64,000 nucleotides of DNA, from NCBI GenBank assembly GCA_945893365.1, contig CAMDED010000004.1:1-64000 (forward strand). Reading direction: 5' to 3'. The position numbers and the translations under genes were made by a program. The notes beneath the pieces are model-generated. The model saw only the letters and a list, made by a program, of their open reading frames with translations, was not told where the DNA came from and made no database searches. Shown here piece after piece: positions 7,499-19,200 of the stretch (its first letter is position 1; every line of letters begins with the position of its first letter). The DNA is from Candidatus Sulfopaludibacter sp. SbA3 (lineage in GTDB: Bacteria > Acidobacteriota > Terriglobia > Bryobacterales > Bryobacteraceae).

Positions 7499-8338
7499 TC
7501 AGTCGCGCTTCAAGACGAACTTCGAAATATACGGGTCGCTCGATTCCTCAAGCTCCCCTTGCGGGCCGTCGAAAATCAGGCGGCCCTCCTTAAAAACCAT
7601 GAACCTCGTACTGGCGTCGAAACCAGGATCGCGGCCAGCCACGGGCTCCAGCCGTCCATCTTCAAGATTGTAGCGGAATTTCGCCACCAGGTTTCCATCC
7701 TGGTAGCGATGGGTCACCATCAAAGTAGTGGTGCGGCTGGCGTCGCGAGCTTTGACGATCAGGGCGATAATGTTGTTCGCGGTGATGGGGTCGAGACCGG
7801 CCGTCGGCGAATCGTAGAGGAGCAACGGCGGTGCGGTAACGACCGCCCGGGCGATGGCCGCCCTGCGCCGCATTCCACCGGAAAGCTCGCTCGGGAACTT
7901 CGCCAGCGTGTTCTCCAGCTCGACGAATCGCAGCGCGTCCACCACTTTCCGGTGGCCTTCCTCAGCCTCGCAGTGAATCGCTTTCTGGTTGAAAAGCGGA
8001 TATGCGACGTTCTCCTCAATGGTCATCGAATCGAAAAGCGCGCTCTCCTGAAACAACATCCCCACCTTGCTGCGGATGTCCGACAACTGCGATTCCTTGA
8101 GCAAAGTGATGTCCCGGCCGAACACGAAGATATGCCCGCGGTCCGGTCTCGCGAGGCCAAGCGCGGCCTTGAGCAATACGGTCTTCCCGCTTCCGGCGGC
8201 CCCAAACAGGATACGGGTATCGCCTTCCCTCACCTCGAAAGAAACGTCGTCGAGCGCGGTCTGCCCGTCGAAGGATACGGACACATTCTCGAATTTCAGG
8301 ACCGGCGGCGGCAAGTCCGGCGTCACGTTAGGCGTCAT
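7499..8338 (-). CDS. mlaF: MlaF-type ABC transporter ATPase
   Basis: The 279-residue ATPase has Walker A GAAGSGKT, a Q-loop segment (GMLFQESALFD), the signature LSGGMRRR, Walker B LLLYDSPTAGLDP and the switch His in MVTHRYQD. It energises phospholipid transport together with the permease encoded just upstream. Walker B ends in Asp-Ser, where most ABC ATPases have the catalytic Glu after the Asp. The family MlaF has YDEP at this place, so this Glu-to-Ser change is notable. Spacing to mlaE is 10 bases. Confidence 0.87.
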   Translation of the reverse strand: MTPNVTPDLPPPVLKFENVSVSFDGQTALDDVSFEVREGDTRILFGAAGSGKTVLLKAALGLARPDRGHIFVFGRDITLLKESQLSDIRSKVGMLFQESALFDSMTIEENVAYPLFNQKAIHCEAEEGHRKVVDALRFVELENTLAKFPSELSGGMRRRAAIARAVVTAPPLLLYDSPTAGLDPITANNIIALIVKARDASRTTTLMVTHRYQDGNLVAKFRYNLEDGRLEPVAGRDPGFDASTRFMVFKEGRLIFDGPQGELEESSDPYISKFVLKRD

Positions 8339-8348
8339 GTGCCGGCCG

Positions 8349-9113
8349 TCATATGTTAACCACCCCGCTCACGAAGATCTTGGTAATGAAAAACGTCAGA
8401 ATAAAGACCAGCACCGAAGCGACCACTACAGCCTGCGTTGTGGCGCGGCCGACGCCCTGGGTTCCGCCCGACGTGCGCAATCCGTAGTAGCATCCCACCA
8501 GCGCAATCGCAAACGCAAAGCAGAAAGGTTTCATCAGACCTTGCACGACGTCGCTCCATTCGAGAGCCCGCCAAACACTGGTCCAGTATTGCTTCGACGG
8601 GATATTGATCATCGCCGCGACGACGGAGCCGCCGAACATGCCCACAAAATCCGCGATCACGGTAAGTAGCGGAAGCATGGCGCAGGTGGCGATCAGACGC
8701 GGCGTGACCAGCTTCTGAATAGGGTCGGTGCCAAGCGCCCGCATGGCGTCGATCTGCTCGGTAACTTTCATCGAACCCAATTCGCTCGCAATGCCCGAGC
8801 TATTGCGTCCCGCGACCATAAGCGCCGTCAGCACGGGTCCCAATTCGCGCACGAGGGTAATGGCGACTACCTGGCCGGTCCGCCCGACCTGCCCATATTC
8901 CGAAAGCGCGCGCGACATCTGAAGAGCAAGCACGGCGCCGCTGAAAAAACCGGTGAGGATCACGATCGGCAGGCTGCCCACGCCGATGATGTCCATCTGC
9001 AGAAAGATGTCCTGGGTATAGTGCGGAGTGCGGACGACGTTGCGAAGCGCCTGTCCCGCCAGAATAAAAAACTCCTGGACCGTCAGTATGGGTGCTTTCA
9101 GAAATTCGAACAC
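8349..9113 (-). CDS. mlaE: MlaE-type ABC transporter permease
   Basis: The 254-residue protein is highly hydrophobic with about five membrane segments. It carries the MlaE family core: LVRELGPVLTALMVAGRNSS and GSMKVTEQIDAMRALGTDP. It is the first gene of the minus-strand unit mlaE-mlaF-mlaD-deacetylase, and diverges from the P1 peptidase gene. The permease forms the inner-membrane channel of the lipid transporter. Confidence 0.9.
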   Translation of the reverse strand: MFEFLKAPILTVQEFFILAGQALRNVVRTPHYTQDIFLQMDIIGVGSLPIVILTGFFSGAVLALQMSRALSEYGQVGRTGQVVAITLVRELGPVLTALMVAGRNSSGIASELGSMKVTEQIDAMRALGTDPIQKLVTPRLIATCAMLPLLTVIADFVGMFGGSVVAAMINIPSKQYWTSVWRALEWSDVVQGLMKPFCFAFAIALVGCYYGLRTSGGTQGVGRATTQAVVVASVLVFILTFFITKIFVSGVVNI

Positions 9114-9157
9114 GGTCGCTGTCGCCTCTGTCTCTCGATGCTACCATACTAGTACTC

Positions 9158-10114
9158 GTGAACGGACTCACCGACATACCGGGAATTCGGGTGGGACACG
9201 CATCGGATTACTACGCGCTTACGGGCTGCACGGCGGTGCTGTGCGAATGCGGCGCGGTGGCGGGCGCGGATATCCGCGGATCGGCAACCGGCACCCAGGA
9301 ATTCGACACTCTCTCGCCGGGTCACGTGACGCCGCACGTCCACGCGGTGGTTTTTGCCGGCGGCAGCGCATTCGGTCTGGAGTCGGCGTCCGGCGTCCGC
9401 CGGTACCTCGCGGGACGCGGTCTCGGATTTCCCACGCCGGGGGGACCGGTGCCGATCGTCCCGTGCGCAATTCTTTACGATCTTGCGATTGGGAAGCCTC
9501 ACGTACGGCCGACTCGCGAGATGGGGGAAGCAGCCGCGGCCGCGGCAATTACGGGACCTGTGAAGGAAGGCGCGGTCGGCGCGGGGACGGGAGCGACGGT
9601 CGGCAAGATTTTCGGAATGGCTCGGGCAATGAAGGGCGGCGTCGGCTCGTACACGGTCCAGTTGGAGGAACGTTATGCCGCGGTGAAGGTGTCGGCTCTT
9701 GTAGTGGTGAACGCGCTGGGCGACGTGAGGGATCCGGAAACAGGGAAGTTGATCGCCGGCGCGCGCGCGGCTCCGGACAGCCGCGAATTTGCGAATACGG
9801 AGAAGGCGATGAAGCGCGGCGCGATGGGCGGGTTCAAGGGCGGTAATACAACCCTTACGGTCGTCGCGACCAACGCCAGGCTGACCAAGCTGCAAGCAAC
9901 CAAACTCGCTCAGTTGGCCCAATTGGGCATGGCGAGGACGATCTACCCGGTACATACCATGTCGGACGGGGATATCGTAGTCGCGCTGTCGGTTGGCGAG
10001 GAAAGGGCGGACGTCAATGCCTTGGGTGTCGCCGCGGCCGAAGCCGTGGCGGAGTCCGTGCTGCGCGCGGTACGGAAGGCCCCCACGATGGGCGGAGTGC
10101 CTGGACTGGCGTAA
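9158..10114 (+). CDS. P1-family (S58, DmpA-like) aminopeptidase
   Basis: The product of about 318 residues begins NGLTDIPGIRVGHASD, contains HAVVFAGGSAFGLESASGV, and carries the self-processing region GGNTTLTVVATNA. These are landmarks of the P1/DmpA family of N-terminal nucleophile hydrolases, in which autocleavage exposes a Ser or Thr nucleophile. The predicted cleavage is before a Thr of the NTT segment. GTG 9158 is preferred because the in-frame ATG at 9092 lies inside the divergent mlaE gene. The natural substrate, such as a beta-peptide or a D-amino-acid ester, is unknown. Confidence 0.82.
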   Translation: MNGLTDIPGIRVGHASDYYALTGCTAVLCECGAVAGADIRGSATGTQEFDTLSPGHVTPHVHAVVFAGGSAFGLESASGVRRYLAGRGLGFPTPGGPVPIVPCAILYDLAIGKPHVRPTREMGEAAAAAAITGPVKEGAVGAGTGATVGKIFGMARAMKGGVGSYTVQLEERYAAVKVSALVVVNALGDVRDPETGKLIAGARAAPDSREFANTEKAMKRGAMGGFKGGNTTLTVVATNARLTKLQATKLAQLAQLGMARTIYPVHTMSDGDIVVALSVGEERADVNALGVAAAEAVAESVLRAVRKAPTMGGVPGLA

Positions 10115-10262
10115 ACTCGGACTGACGCGGCTTTGGCGTTTTCGCGGTTGGCATAAGACGGCGTTCTCCTTTTCAGAAACGCCCGGCGGAACGGTGGCGG
10201 ACCTGTCGAGGCGAGAGAAATGAAGTGCCGGTTATCGCAATGCATTCGTTGTGGGACCGCAA

Positions 10263-10302
10263 GATTCTACCTTTCCCGATATGATTAATGAAAGGTAGAA
10301 TC
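10263..10302. promoter_or_regulatory. Inverted-repeat operator of vapBC
   Basis: GATTCTACCTTTC (10263-10275) and GAAAGGTAGAATC (10290-10302) are perfect 13-bp inverted repeats separated by 14 bases, 4 bases before the antitoxin ATG. The right arm also supplies the AAAGG ribosome-binding sequence. VapB-VapC complexes normally bind such repeats to repress their own operon. Confidence 0.75.
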
Positions 10303-10306
10303 GTCT

Positions 10307-10564
10307 ATGCCGATCAGCATCAAAAACGACCAAACCGAGTTCCTCGCCCGCAAGCTGGCGGAGCTTACAGGGGAAACGCCGACCGAAGCCGTTCGGGCCG
10401 CAGTCGCGGAAAGGTACGACCGGCTCCGCAATGCCCGCTTGGGAGGTTCCCTCGCCGACGAGCTCAATGCGATCGCTTTGCGCTGCGCGAAACGGCCCGT
10501 CGTGTCGCCACTCAGCGCGGATGAGATCCTCGGTTACGACGAATCCGGAGTAACCACACGATGA
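10307..10564 (+). CDS. vapB: VapB-type antitoxin (Rv0623/PSK family)
   Basis: The 85-residue protein begins PISIKNDQTEFLARKLAELT, the N-terminal DNA-binding segment of the Rv0623-like VapB antitoxin family. The rest is a charged helix and a C-terminal tail expected to occupy the toxin's active site. The ATG lies directly after the inverted-repeat operator. Its TGA overlaps the toxin ATG (ATGA), which couples the two genes. Confidence 0.87.
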   Translation: MPISIKNDQTEFLARKLAELTGETPTEAVRAAVAERYDRLRNARLGGSLADELNAIALRCAKRPVVSPLSADEILGYDESGVTTR

Positions 10565-10953
10565 CACTGGACACCTCCGCGGTTCTTGCCTTACTTCAAA
10601 ATGAGGCTGAGAGGACCGAGTTCGTGTCGCTGATCGCGCAATCGTCCCGCCGTCCGATTTCGGCGGTTTCAGTACTTGAAGCGGCAATGGTCCTGGAAGG
10701 GCGAAAGGGAGACGACGCCGGATCCGACCTGGACTTGTTTCCGCACAGGGCTTCGATTGAGACCGTGGCGTTCGATGAAGAGCAGCTCATCGTGGCTCGC
10801 ACGGCCTTCCGGCGCTTTGGCAAGGGCCGTCACGCCGCTGGCCTGAACTTTGGAGACTGCGCGGCATATGCTCTTGCGCGGTGGTCCGGCGAACCTTTGC
10901 TGTTCAAAGGGAGCGATTTCGCGGCAACCGATGTTGCCCGCGCAAAGGAGTAA
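10561..10953 (+). CDS. vapC: VapC-type PIN-domain ribonuclease toxin
   Basis: The 130-residue PIN domain has the expected acidic residues: Asp4 in LDTSAVLALL, Glu40 in SVLE, Asp99 in FGDCAAYALA, and Asp119 in KGSDF. These coordinate the metal ions that cut RNA, usually tRNA or rRNA. It is coupled to vapB by a 4-base overlap. All key residues are present, so the toxin is likely active. The RNA target cannot be inferred. Confidence 0.87.
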   Translation: MTLDTSAVLALLQNEAERTEFVSLIAQSSRRPISAVSVLEAAMVLEGRKGDDAGSDLDLFPHRASIETVAFDEEQLIVARTAFRRFGKGRHAAGLNFGDCAAYALARWSGEPLLFKGSDFAATDVARAKE

Positions 10954-11029
10954 CGCGGCGGTGACGGTAACGTCGCTTGAATCCGTCGCGGACAACGGGG
11001 GAAACACGGAGGTCAACCCGCGGCCATTC

Positions 11030-12370
11030 TTATACGCGACTGAATATCGAACCGCTGAGCGTGCCGGTGCTGTCGGCGAAGGATTCCTGCCCAATGTCCA
11101 GAGATCGCAGAATGCTGAGGTACACATTCGACATACGCGTCTCGCCATTTCGCCAATAAGCGCCGTGCTTGAGGCCCATGTTGGCTCCGCCGGCGATCAG
11201 CGTCGGCAGGTTGCGGGGAGTGTGCGTGGTACTCGCGCCGCTCCCGAATAGCACGATGGTGTTGTCGAGCACGCTGCCGTTGCGGTCCCGATAGCCGTTG
11301 AGCCTCTCGAAGAAGTGCGCCAACTGTTGGCTCAGGAACAAGTCGTACCTGGCAAATTGCAGTTGCCCGTCCTTGTCGACCGCATGCGAGAGATTGTGGT
11401 GCGTTTTCGAGAGTCCCAGCTTGAGCGGGAACGTATCGCTGATGCCCATGCCGTCTTCCCGGTTGAGCATGAACGCGACCGAGCGGGTGATGTCCGCATC
11501 GAATGCCAACGCGATCAGATCGAACATGTTGCGGTAGTACTCCGCCGGCTCGCCCTCGGACGTCGCATCGAGATTCAGATGCGAGTAATCCTGTTTTTTC
11601 AGAGGGATGTCGATCCAGCGCTCGGAGGCGACCAACCGCGATTCCATTTCGGTGAGCGAGGTCAGGTACTGATCCATCCGTTCCCGGTCGGACTTGCCGA
11701 GTTGCCGGTCGAGCGAACGCGCACTCTCAGACACGGCGTCCACCAACTTGATGCGCCGCTGCAGCTTCCCGTGTTCCGATTCGAGCGACCCGCGGTCCCC
11801 GCGAAACAAACGGTCGAACACGCGACGCGGGTTGTTTTCCGCCGGAAGCGGCCTTCCTTCCAGGCTGTAAGAGATCGTGCCCGTGCGCGAAAGAAAGCCC
11901 GTCCCAGCATCGATCGACAGCACCAACGAAGGCTGCCGGCAGTGCTGCTTGGTGTGCAGCGCCACCACTTGATCGAGTCCAACCGAGTTGTAGGCGCCCG
12001 GCTTCGGATTATGCAATGGGGCGCCGGTAAGCCACATATCGGAGCAGACATGCGGGTCCGCTTTGGGACCGCTTGGATGGTATAGTCCACCCATGAAGCT
12101 GAGCTGTTTTCGGAAGGGGCGGAGGGGTTCGGTCGACTTGCCAAAGGCGAATTCGCCGTTGTGTTCGGCGGTGGGAAACCAACTCCACTCGTCGAGGCCG
12201 TTCTCCGATTTCGGGAGCGACATGCCGTTGGCGGTGTAGATAGCGCAGAAGCGGCGAGGAATTTGCGCCGTCACCTCGGCGCCCATGACGTCGAGAACGG
12301 GCAGGGCCAGCGTAACGCCGCCCATACCCCTAAGGAAAGCCCGGCGATCGATTCGAAGCGAGATGCTCAT
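11030..12370 (-). CDS. DUF1552 protein (Tat-exported)
   Basis: The 446-residue protein starts with a Tat signal ([20 protein letters not shown]) and continues with the DUF1552 core: [20 protein letters not shown] and [13 protein letters not shown]1552 genes usually sit beside DUF1592 cytochrome genes, as here: the 1200-residue gene ends 33 bases upstream. The function of the pair is unknown. They are thought to act in the cell envelope of Planctomycetes, Acidobacteria and Verrucomicrobia. Confidence 0.85.
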   Translation of the reverse strand: MSISLRIDRRAFLRGMGGVTLALPVLDVMGAEVTAQIPRRFCAIYTANGMSLPKSENGLDEWSWFPTAEHNGEFAFGKSTEPLRPFRKQLSFMGGLYHPSGPKADPHVCSDMWLTGAPLHNPKPGAYNSVGLDQVVALHTKQHCRQPSLVLSIDAGTGFLSRTGTISYSLEGRPLPAENNPRRVFDRLFRGDRGSLESEHGKLQRRIKLVDAVSESARSLDRQLGKSDRERMDQYLTSLTEMESRLVASERWIDIPLKKQDYSHLNLDATSEGEPAEYYRNMFDLIALAFDADITRSVAFMLNREDGMGISDTFPLKLGLSKTHHNLSHAVDKDGQLQFARYDLFLSQQLAHFFERLNGYRDRNGSVLDNTIVLFGSGASTTHTPRNLPTLIAGGANMGLKHGAYWRNGETRMSNVYLSILRSLDIGQESFADSTGTLSGSIFSRV

Positions 12371-12403
12371 CGGTGTCTCCGCGTAGTGATGTTCTGCATT
12401 CTA

Positions 12404-15400
12404 CTATTTCTCGAGGAACAATTTACTGTTGACCACGTACAGGACCATGTCTTTCATCCTGTAGCCGCCGGCCCTCAATTTCAATCCATCCCGTTTCAGG
12501 AAGCTCAGTTCATTGTACGTCAGGCTGCGGCCGGTGGCATAGGTAGCGAGATGCTTGAGAACACTGAAGGCCACCTGATCGATGCGATCCCGACCGAGAT
12601 ACCGTTTTAGATCGTTCACACCGGAAACCTCGGTCGTGTCAGGTAACTTCGAGTGTGCGTCCACGGGTTGTTGCTTCAGCCGCCCGCCTGCGTCGAACTC
12701 CTCGAAGGGTACTCCCCAAGGGTCGATTTTCGTATGACATTGGACGCAACCGGGTTGATTGCGATGGCGCTCGAGCCGTTCGCGAAGCGTGAGCGGCCCG
12801 GTTTCCTCCTTGAGGGCCGGGACATTGGGCGGAGGAGGATCCGGGGGTTCGGCGACGATCCGGCGCGCGAGCCAGGCCCCGCGCTTCACCGGATTCGATT
12901 CCCGGCCGTCCGACAAGCCAGCCATGATTGCCGCCTGCGTAAGCACGCCGCCGAGCTCGCGCCGGCCGTGCGCGATGGGAACAAACTGGAAGCCGCTCTC
13001 GGTCTTGCCGGCCAAATCGTAGTAATCGGCGACGACTTCGTTCGCGACCACGAAATCGGACGTAATCAAATTGCGCAGCGGCAGATTGTTGCGGATCAGG
13101 TACTGCAAAAACTGGACCGGCTCCTCCCACAGTTGGCCGCGAGTGTCGCGTGTGAGCTTGGGAAAGCGTTTGCGGTCCGGTTCGAGCACGCTGAACTTGT
13201 CGAGACTCAACCATTGGGAAGTGAATTCATGGGTGAACCGGGAGAAACGCGGATCTTCTATCATCCGCGCCGCTTCGGCATCCAACTGCCTCGGGAGCGC
13301 GCCGCTCGCGGCTAACCGAAGCGTCGTGCGATCCGGCGGCCCGTTCCACAGGAAGTACGACAGCTTTGAAGCCAGCTCGTAGTTGTCGAGCGGCTCCGGT
13401 TCGGGCGTGCGGCTGTTCTCGATCAGGAACAAGAACTGCGGCGACGTCAGGACGACTTGCAGCGCGTCCTTCACGCTCTCCTGAAAGTCGCCTCCGGCGC
13501 CGAAGGATTTCCGGAATACCGCCTGCAGCGCGGATTCCTCCGTAGGGGTGATGGGACGGCGGAACGCGCGGGCCGCGAAGGTGCGAATGATTTCTCGCGC
13601 ATAGGCCGGCTGATCCTGCTTGCGTTCAAAATTGATGAAGAGGTTTCGATGGGGCGGCGGGGGCCACGTCTCGTAAAACGGCCCTTCGAATTCCACGGAT
13701 CGGATCAGGAGCCGCGGCATGTCGCGTCCATCGGTGTACTCGCTGCGGACGCCGATTTCACGAACGCCCGCGAGATAATTGACGTTGTCCTTTTCGACAT
13801 CGGGACTGGGGAAATTGCGGATAGCCCCTTCAAACACAAAGCGCGCGAGCTTATCGCCGGCAACGGTTTGCGCCGCCCCGACTTGCGCGAACGTGCTGCC
13901 GCAATCGCGACGCAGCCCCAAATGCACACCGAGGCGCGGCGAACGCGTTTCAAACACGCGGAATCGCCGCGAAACTTCATTCCCGGCGGCGAGAGGAGTA
14001 AACACGATGCGGTCCAGACCCGTCACGCCGGCGTATTGTGCATGGAGTTGCAGCGCCCCAGCCTCGAGCCTTACCGCCAGGAATGCGGGTTGTTGCAACG
14101 CGCCTGAGAACTGCCTGTGGCCCAGAGTCAGCGTCACGTCTTGCGGTTTTTCGGGTGGCGGCGCCTGCACAAACCGCTGTCCAGGTTGCACCAACCCTTG
14201 AATCTCCGCTTCGCCGAGGGACCGGCGATAGAGGCGCACTTCATCCAACTCGCCCCGAAACGATTGGGCGTCCGGAATGCGGCCGAGATGGAGATTCACT
14301 TTCGGATTATCCAGGTTTGCCGGACCCACCTCCCCCTTTGCAACCGGATAGCCGTTTACGTAGATCCGCGCCTCCTTCTTTCCGCGTCGCACCACGGCCG
14401 CCACATGCTGCCAGGCATCGGCGCGAATGACGCCCGGAGGCGAAGACACGGTCCCATTCGGTTGATCGTCCGGTCCGGTCGTTTCGATCCGCAGGACGCC
14501 TTTGTCTCCGGGCATATCCAAGTGCCAGCCGTGCGCCCAGCCATGTGCTCCGAGACCCACAATACCCGCTCTTCGGAGCTGCCGCGGATGAATCCAAGCC
14601 GCCACAGTGAAGTCGCCGTCGCGGACGTCCATTGCACTTGAACGAGGGATCACCACCGAATCGCCCTCCCCGTCGAGCGATACAGCCTTGCCAAACGGGG
14701 AATCGACAAACTTTGCGCCGCCTGCCAGACGGCCGGCTGCCTCGTTGCGGCCCGGCGTGCTAGCTGCATCGCCATCGAGTTGCCATGATCCGGCAAGCCT
14801 GTCGTCGAGCCGCGACGAATCCGCAACCACCGGCAAGTCTCTTCGCGCGGCAGCGTAGACGTCGACCTGATAAATACCGGCCTTTCCGATCGTCACGGTT
14901 TGCGGCGTGATCGGATCGCGGGAAATGACGGTATCCGAACTATCGGGCGCCTGGGCTGGAGCGTCCGGATCGAGCAACAGACCGTCGTTGTATTTCGCCG
15001 CCGTGACGATAACTCGAAAGCGCCCGTTATCGGGCAGTTCGCGCAGGGAAATCTTAAAGTTCGCCTTTGGTCCGTATGTGCCATCGCCTTCGAACAGCTC
15101 ATCGCTGGGGATGGCTGGCCGCAGCAACAGCCCTCCGGAGACCGTGCTGTAGGCGTTCCCCTTGGGATAGCCCGTGTTGCCTCGCATGTCCGCGAAGACC
15201 GCGTGATAAATACTGTCGTACTCTCTCCAGCCGCGGACGGTATCGTTCCCGGCATAGCCCTCGATGAAACGATACTTGGTCCGCATGCGGAATGGTTCGA
15301 AGGCGAACGGTTTGGTGAGCGCCGGTTGTGTCACCAGCACGTCCTTATTGTTGAGGAGCAGGCTGTTCGCACCGAGGATGAGCTGTTCGGGGAACGGTTG

Positions 15401-16078
15401 GGGATTGATCGACGCTCCCAGGTCCACGCGGAAGTTCTGGATCGTGGGCTTCGACTTCGGATCGACGATGGATCGATTGAGCGCCTCCGCGGCAATCTCA
15501 AAGTAGGCCTCCAGCAGCATTGGCGACAGTTGCAGCGTATCCTTGTTATTCACAAATCCATCGATCGAGACGGCGTCGGGAGGAAGAGTTTCCGTCAGAT
15601 CGTCGTCCAACATCAACAACTCCCGCAGGGTGTTCCGATACTGCGAAATGGTAAGGCGCCTGACGAGGCCGTTCTTCGGCGCGGGACGGGATCGAGCCGC
15701 GTCGAGCGTGTGCGTGATCCACTCGACCATGCGCTGTCGCTCGGCGCCGGCCGGCTGCGGCTGGCCCTTCGGCGGCATGGTCTCATCGCCAATCCTTTTC
15801 CGTATGGCCTCCCAGAGTCGAAGGTGCCGATCCTCGGCGGCAGCGTCGAGTTGGTCGACGCGGACGCCCGACATCGACGTTTCCTCGTTGTGGCAGCGCG
15901 CGCAGTTTTGTTTCAGAAACGGTTTCACATGCCGCTCGAACGAAGGTTCGAGCGCCGTGGAGGCGCCGCTCGCCGACTGGGCCGGCAAGAACCGCGCGGT
16001 CCACGCAATTACTGCGACGGAAAACAGAGCGAGGGCGCACAGGATTCGCAGTCGCGGCCAACAATTCCTCGAGGTCAT
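12404..16078 (-). CDS. Planctomycete-type cytochrome protein with DUF1587/1592/1588/1585 and LamG domains
   Basis: From the ATG at 16078 (AGGA 9 bases before it) the product is about 1,224 residues. A hydrophobic signal is followed by a PSCyt-type heme motif CARCHNEE. The DUF1587/DUF1592-type N-terminal block comes next, then a LamG/concanavalin-like insertion near the middle ([12 protein letters not shown]). The C-terminal DUF1592-DUF1588-DUF1585 block includes [19 protein letters not shown]. Many reports place such proteins on the surface or in the periplasm, with LamG suggesting carbohydrate binding. A longer upstream extension exists but lacks a ribosome site. Confidence 0.83.
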   Translation of the reverse strand: MTSRNCWPRLRILCALALFSVAVIAWTARFLPAQSASGASTALEPSFERHVKPFLKQNCARCHNEETSMSGVRVDQLDAAAEDRHLRLWEAIRKRIGDETMPPKGQPQPAGAERQRMVEWITHTLDAARSRPAPKNGLVRRLTISQYRNTLRELLMLDDDLTETLPPDAVSIDGFVNNKDTLQLSPMLLEAYFEIAAEALNRSIVDPKSKPTIQNFRVDLGASINPQPFPEQLILGANSLLLNNKDVLVTQPALTKPFAFEPFRMRTKYRFIEGYAGNDTVRGWREYDSIYHAVFADMRGNTGYPKGNAYSTVSGGLLLRPAIPSDELFEGDGTYGPKANFKISLRELPDNGRFRVIVTAAKYNDGLLLDPDAPAQAPDSSDTVISRDPITPQTVTIGKAGIYQVDVYAAARRDLPVVADSSRLDDRLAGSWQLDGDAASTPGRNEAAGRLAGGAKFVDSPFGKAVSLDGEGDSVVIPRSSAMDVRDGDFTVAAWIHPRQLRRAGIVGLGAHGWAHGWHLDMPGDKGVLRIETTGPDDQPNGTVSSPPGVIRADAWQHVAAVVRRGKKEARIYVNGYPVAKGEVGPANLDNPKVNLHLGRIPDAQSFRGELDEVRLYRRSLGEAEIQGLVQPGQRFVQAPPPEKPQDVTLTLGHRQFSGALQQPAFLAVRLEAGALQLHAQYAGVTGLDRIVFTPLAAGNEVSRRFRVFETRSPRLGVHLGLRRDCGSTFAQVGAAQTVAGDKLARFVFEGAIRNFPSPDVEKDNVNYLAGVREIGVRSEYTDGRDMPRLLIRSVEFEGPFYETWPPPPHRNLFINFERKQDQPAYAREIIRTFAARAFRRPITPTEESALQAVFRKSFGAGGDFQESVKDALQVVLTSPQFLFLIENSRTPEPEPLDNYELASKLSYFLWNGPPDRTTLRLAASGALPRQLDAEAARMIEDPRFSRFTHEFTSQWLSLDKFSVLEPDRKRFPKLTRDTRGQLWEEPVQFLQYLIRNNLPLRNLITSDFVVANEVVADYYDLAGKTESGFQFVPIAHGRRELGGVLTQAAIMAGLSDGRESNPVKRGAWLARRIVAEPPDPPPPNVPALKEETGPLTLRERLERHRNQPGCVQCHTKIDPWGVPFEEFDAGGRLKQQPVDAHSKLPDTTEVSGVNDLKRYLGRDRIDQVAFSVLKHLATYATGRSLTYNELSFLKRDGLKLRAGGYRMKDMVLYVVNSKLFLEK

Positions 16079-16256
16079 ATGATCCTGTGCGCGAATGGCC
16101 ACCAGATGCCGCCCGGCGTCATGCGCGAAAATTATGTTAACACCAGCATACCCGATCTGCCGCGGAATCCTGAGGACAGGGTGGCGCCGCTGCCAAGGTA
16201 TTGGTATAAAGGACGCAAGGAAGATATCAAACCTCGATGAGAAAGCGCAGGTACGC

Positions 16257-19200
16257 ATGAGCCAAATGAGGCGAGCGGCGATGCTCGGTTGTCTCTTTGT
16301 TCTTGCCGGCAGCCCACAACAGCCGACGCCTGGCCCGAAGGCGCCAACGGCCGTGCCGGCTGTGGCTCCGCGAAAGGTTCCAACCGTCGACTTTCAACGA
16401 GAGATCCGGCCGATCCTCTCCGACAATTGCTTTTTCTGTCATGGACCCGACAAGGCGACTCGGCTGATGGATCTCCGCCTGGACACGAAGGAAGGCGCTT
16501 TCGCCGCTCGTAAGTCCGGCTCACCGGTGGTACCCGGCGATCCGGCCGCGAGCCTCCTCTATCAAAGGATCAACGCCGCCGACAAAGGGCGTCTGATGCC
16601 GCCCGTCCATTCCAAGAAAGTTCTAACGGATGCGCAAAAAGACCTGCTCAAGCGCTGGATCGAGCAAGGCGCCCCTTGGCAGGAGCAGTGGGCGTTCACG
16701 GCGCCGGTCCGGCGGCCCTTACCCGCCGTGCAGAACATCCGGTGGCCGCGCAACCCGATTGACCGGTTCGTGCTGGCGCGCCTCGAAGCCGCCGGATTGC
16801 AACCCGCCCCGGAAGCCAACCGCCGCGCGCTCGCCAGGCGTCTCTCCCTGGATCTGACCGGGCTGCCGCCTGAACCGGAGGCCGTCGAGGCCTTCGTAAA
16901 CAACAAATCCCCTCAGGCTTACGAGAATTACGTCGACCACCTGCTCGAATCAAGACAGTGGGGCGAGCATCGCGGGCGCTATTGGCTGGACGCGGCGCGA
17001 TACGCCGACACCCACGGAATTCATATCGACAACTATCGCGAAATGTGGCCGTATCGCGACTGGGTGATCAACGCATTCAACCGCAACCTCCCCTATGACC
17101 GGTTCGTCGTCGAGCAGATTGCGGGCGACCTGATCCCGAACCGGACCGCGGAACAGCAGATCGCTACCGGATTTCACCGCTGCAATGCGACGACGAATGA
17201 AGGCGGCGCGATCGTGGAAGAAATCGCGGCGATTTACGCGAAGGATCGCGTGGATACAACCGGCTCCGTTTTTCTGGGACTGACGGTCGGCTGCGCCACT
17301 TGTCACGACCACAAGTTCGATCCCATTTCTCAACGCGACTTTTATTCGATGGCTGCGTTCTTCCGCAACACGACGCAGAATCCGATGGACGGCAACATTC
17401 CAGACACGCCGCCCATCGTCGTCGTCCCAAACAAGGAAGACGTGGAGCGATGGAATGAGATTCCGGGCGAAGAGACGAGACTGAATGGACGGTTGAAAGA
17501 CACGCGAGCCGAGGCGGAGACCGAGTTCGTCAAGTGGCTGGATGGTAAGGATCGCGCCTCAGCCGAGTCTCCTCTGGAACCGGCCGATGAACTTCTGGCA
17601 GTCACGGTGAGCGGTGGTACGCCGCGATTCGCGGTGAAGGGGAGTCCCGCCGCGGTGACGCTGCCGGAAACGGTCGCGATCGGTGAGGGACACATCAAAG
17701 GGCGGAAGGCGCTACGGTTTTCCGGGAAGGGCTTGCTCGAACTGCCGTCCATCGATGCGATCGAAGCCGGCCGCCCGTTCTCCGTCGCCACCTGGTTCTA
17801 CATGCCCGAAGGCGAGGACAATTTCGTAGTCGCCGGCCAGACGGACCGGAACAGCAAGGGCCGGGGCTGGGTATTCGAGATCACCGCGCGTATTCCGATG
17901 CTGCGCATTACCGGGCTCGCCGGCCGCAGTCTGGTGCTGCGCGGAAATATCATCGACCGGCTCAAACCCGCCGCCTGGTATCACATCGCGTTCAGCTACG
18001 ATGGCAACCGGTCGTCGTCGGGCTTGCGGCTCTTTCTCAATGGAAAGGAAGCAGCCTCGGAAGGCGGAGGCGAATCGGGCCGGCTGAAGGGTGAAATTCG
18101 CAATTTCTCACCGCTTCTGATCGGTTCCCAAGGAAACCGCTACTTCGATGGAGGCGCTGTCGCCGACCTGCGAATTTACGGAAGAGTTCTTTCACCGGAA
18201 GATGCCGCGCTGCTCGCGCAATGGCCCGCGCTTGAGCTCGCGCGCCGCAAGAAGACCTCCGAGTTGACAAGCGAAGAACGCGAGGGGTTCCGCGGCTATT
18301 ATCTGAACCGCGAATCCTCCGAGTACATGGAACTGGCGGGGCAGATGCAGGCTTTGTACGCGGAAAAGCTGGCCATCGGCCGCCGCGGCGCGGTGACCCA
18401 CGTACAGCATGAGAAGAATGGCAGCGCGACCGCGAATGTGCTCTTCCGTGGAATGTACGATCAGCCGCGCGACAAAGTGGCGGCGAACACGCCTTCCGTT
18501 CTTCCGCCGATGTCCTCCTCTCTGCCGCGCAACCGCATGGGACTGGCCCAGTGGCTGGTCGATCCAAGCCATCCGCTTACCGCGCGCGTAGCCGTGAACC
18601 GTTTCTGGCAGGAGCTGTTCGGAACCGGGATTGTCAAGACCGCCGACGACTTCGGTTCCCAGGGAGAAGCGCCATCGCATCCCGAACTTCTCGATTGGCT
18701 CGCGGTCGAGTTTCGCGAGAGCGGCTGGGATATGAAGAAGTTCTACAAGCTGCTGGCGACCTCGGCCACATATCGGCAAGCCGCGGTGACGACTCCGCTG
18801 AAACTCGAGAAGGATCCCGAGAACCGGCTCCTCTCGCGCGGGCCGCGCTTCCGCATGGATGCGGAGATGGTCCGCGACTATGCGCTCGCGGCGAGCGGAT
18901 TGTTGACGCCCACCATCGGCGGGCCTTCCGTGAAACCTTATCAGCCGGACGGACTCTGGGAAACCGTCGCCATGCCCGGTTCGAACACCCGCTTTTATGC
19001 TCGCGATTCGGGCGGCAATTTGTACCGGCGCTCGCTCTACTCGTTCTGGAAGCGGAGCGCTCCACCGGCGTCGATGGATATCCTGAACGCGCCCACGCGT
19101 GAGAACTGCACGGTTCGCCGCGAACGCACCAACACGCCGCTGCAGGCTCTGGTGACGATGAACGACGTACAGTTCGTAGAGGCGGCCCGGCACTTGGCCG

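Noticed and set aside
9092-9157. Longer start for the P1 peptidase at ATG 9092
   Set aside because: It would overlap the beginning of the divergent mlaE gene, and the extra residues do not look like the family N-terminus; GTG 9158 gives the usual start.
16079-16258. Extra 60 residues before the DUF1592 protein
   Set aside because: The signal peptide begins at 16078 with a ribosome site; the extension lacks one and overlaps the divergent gene.
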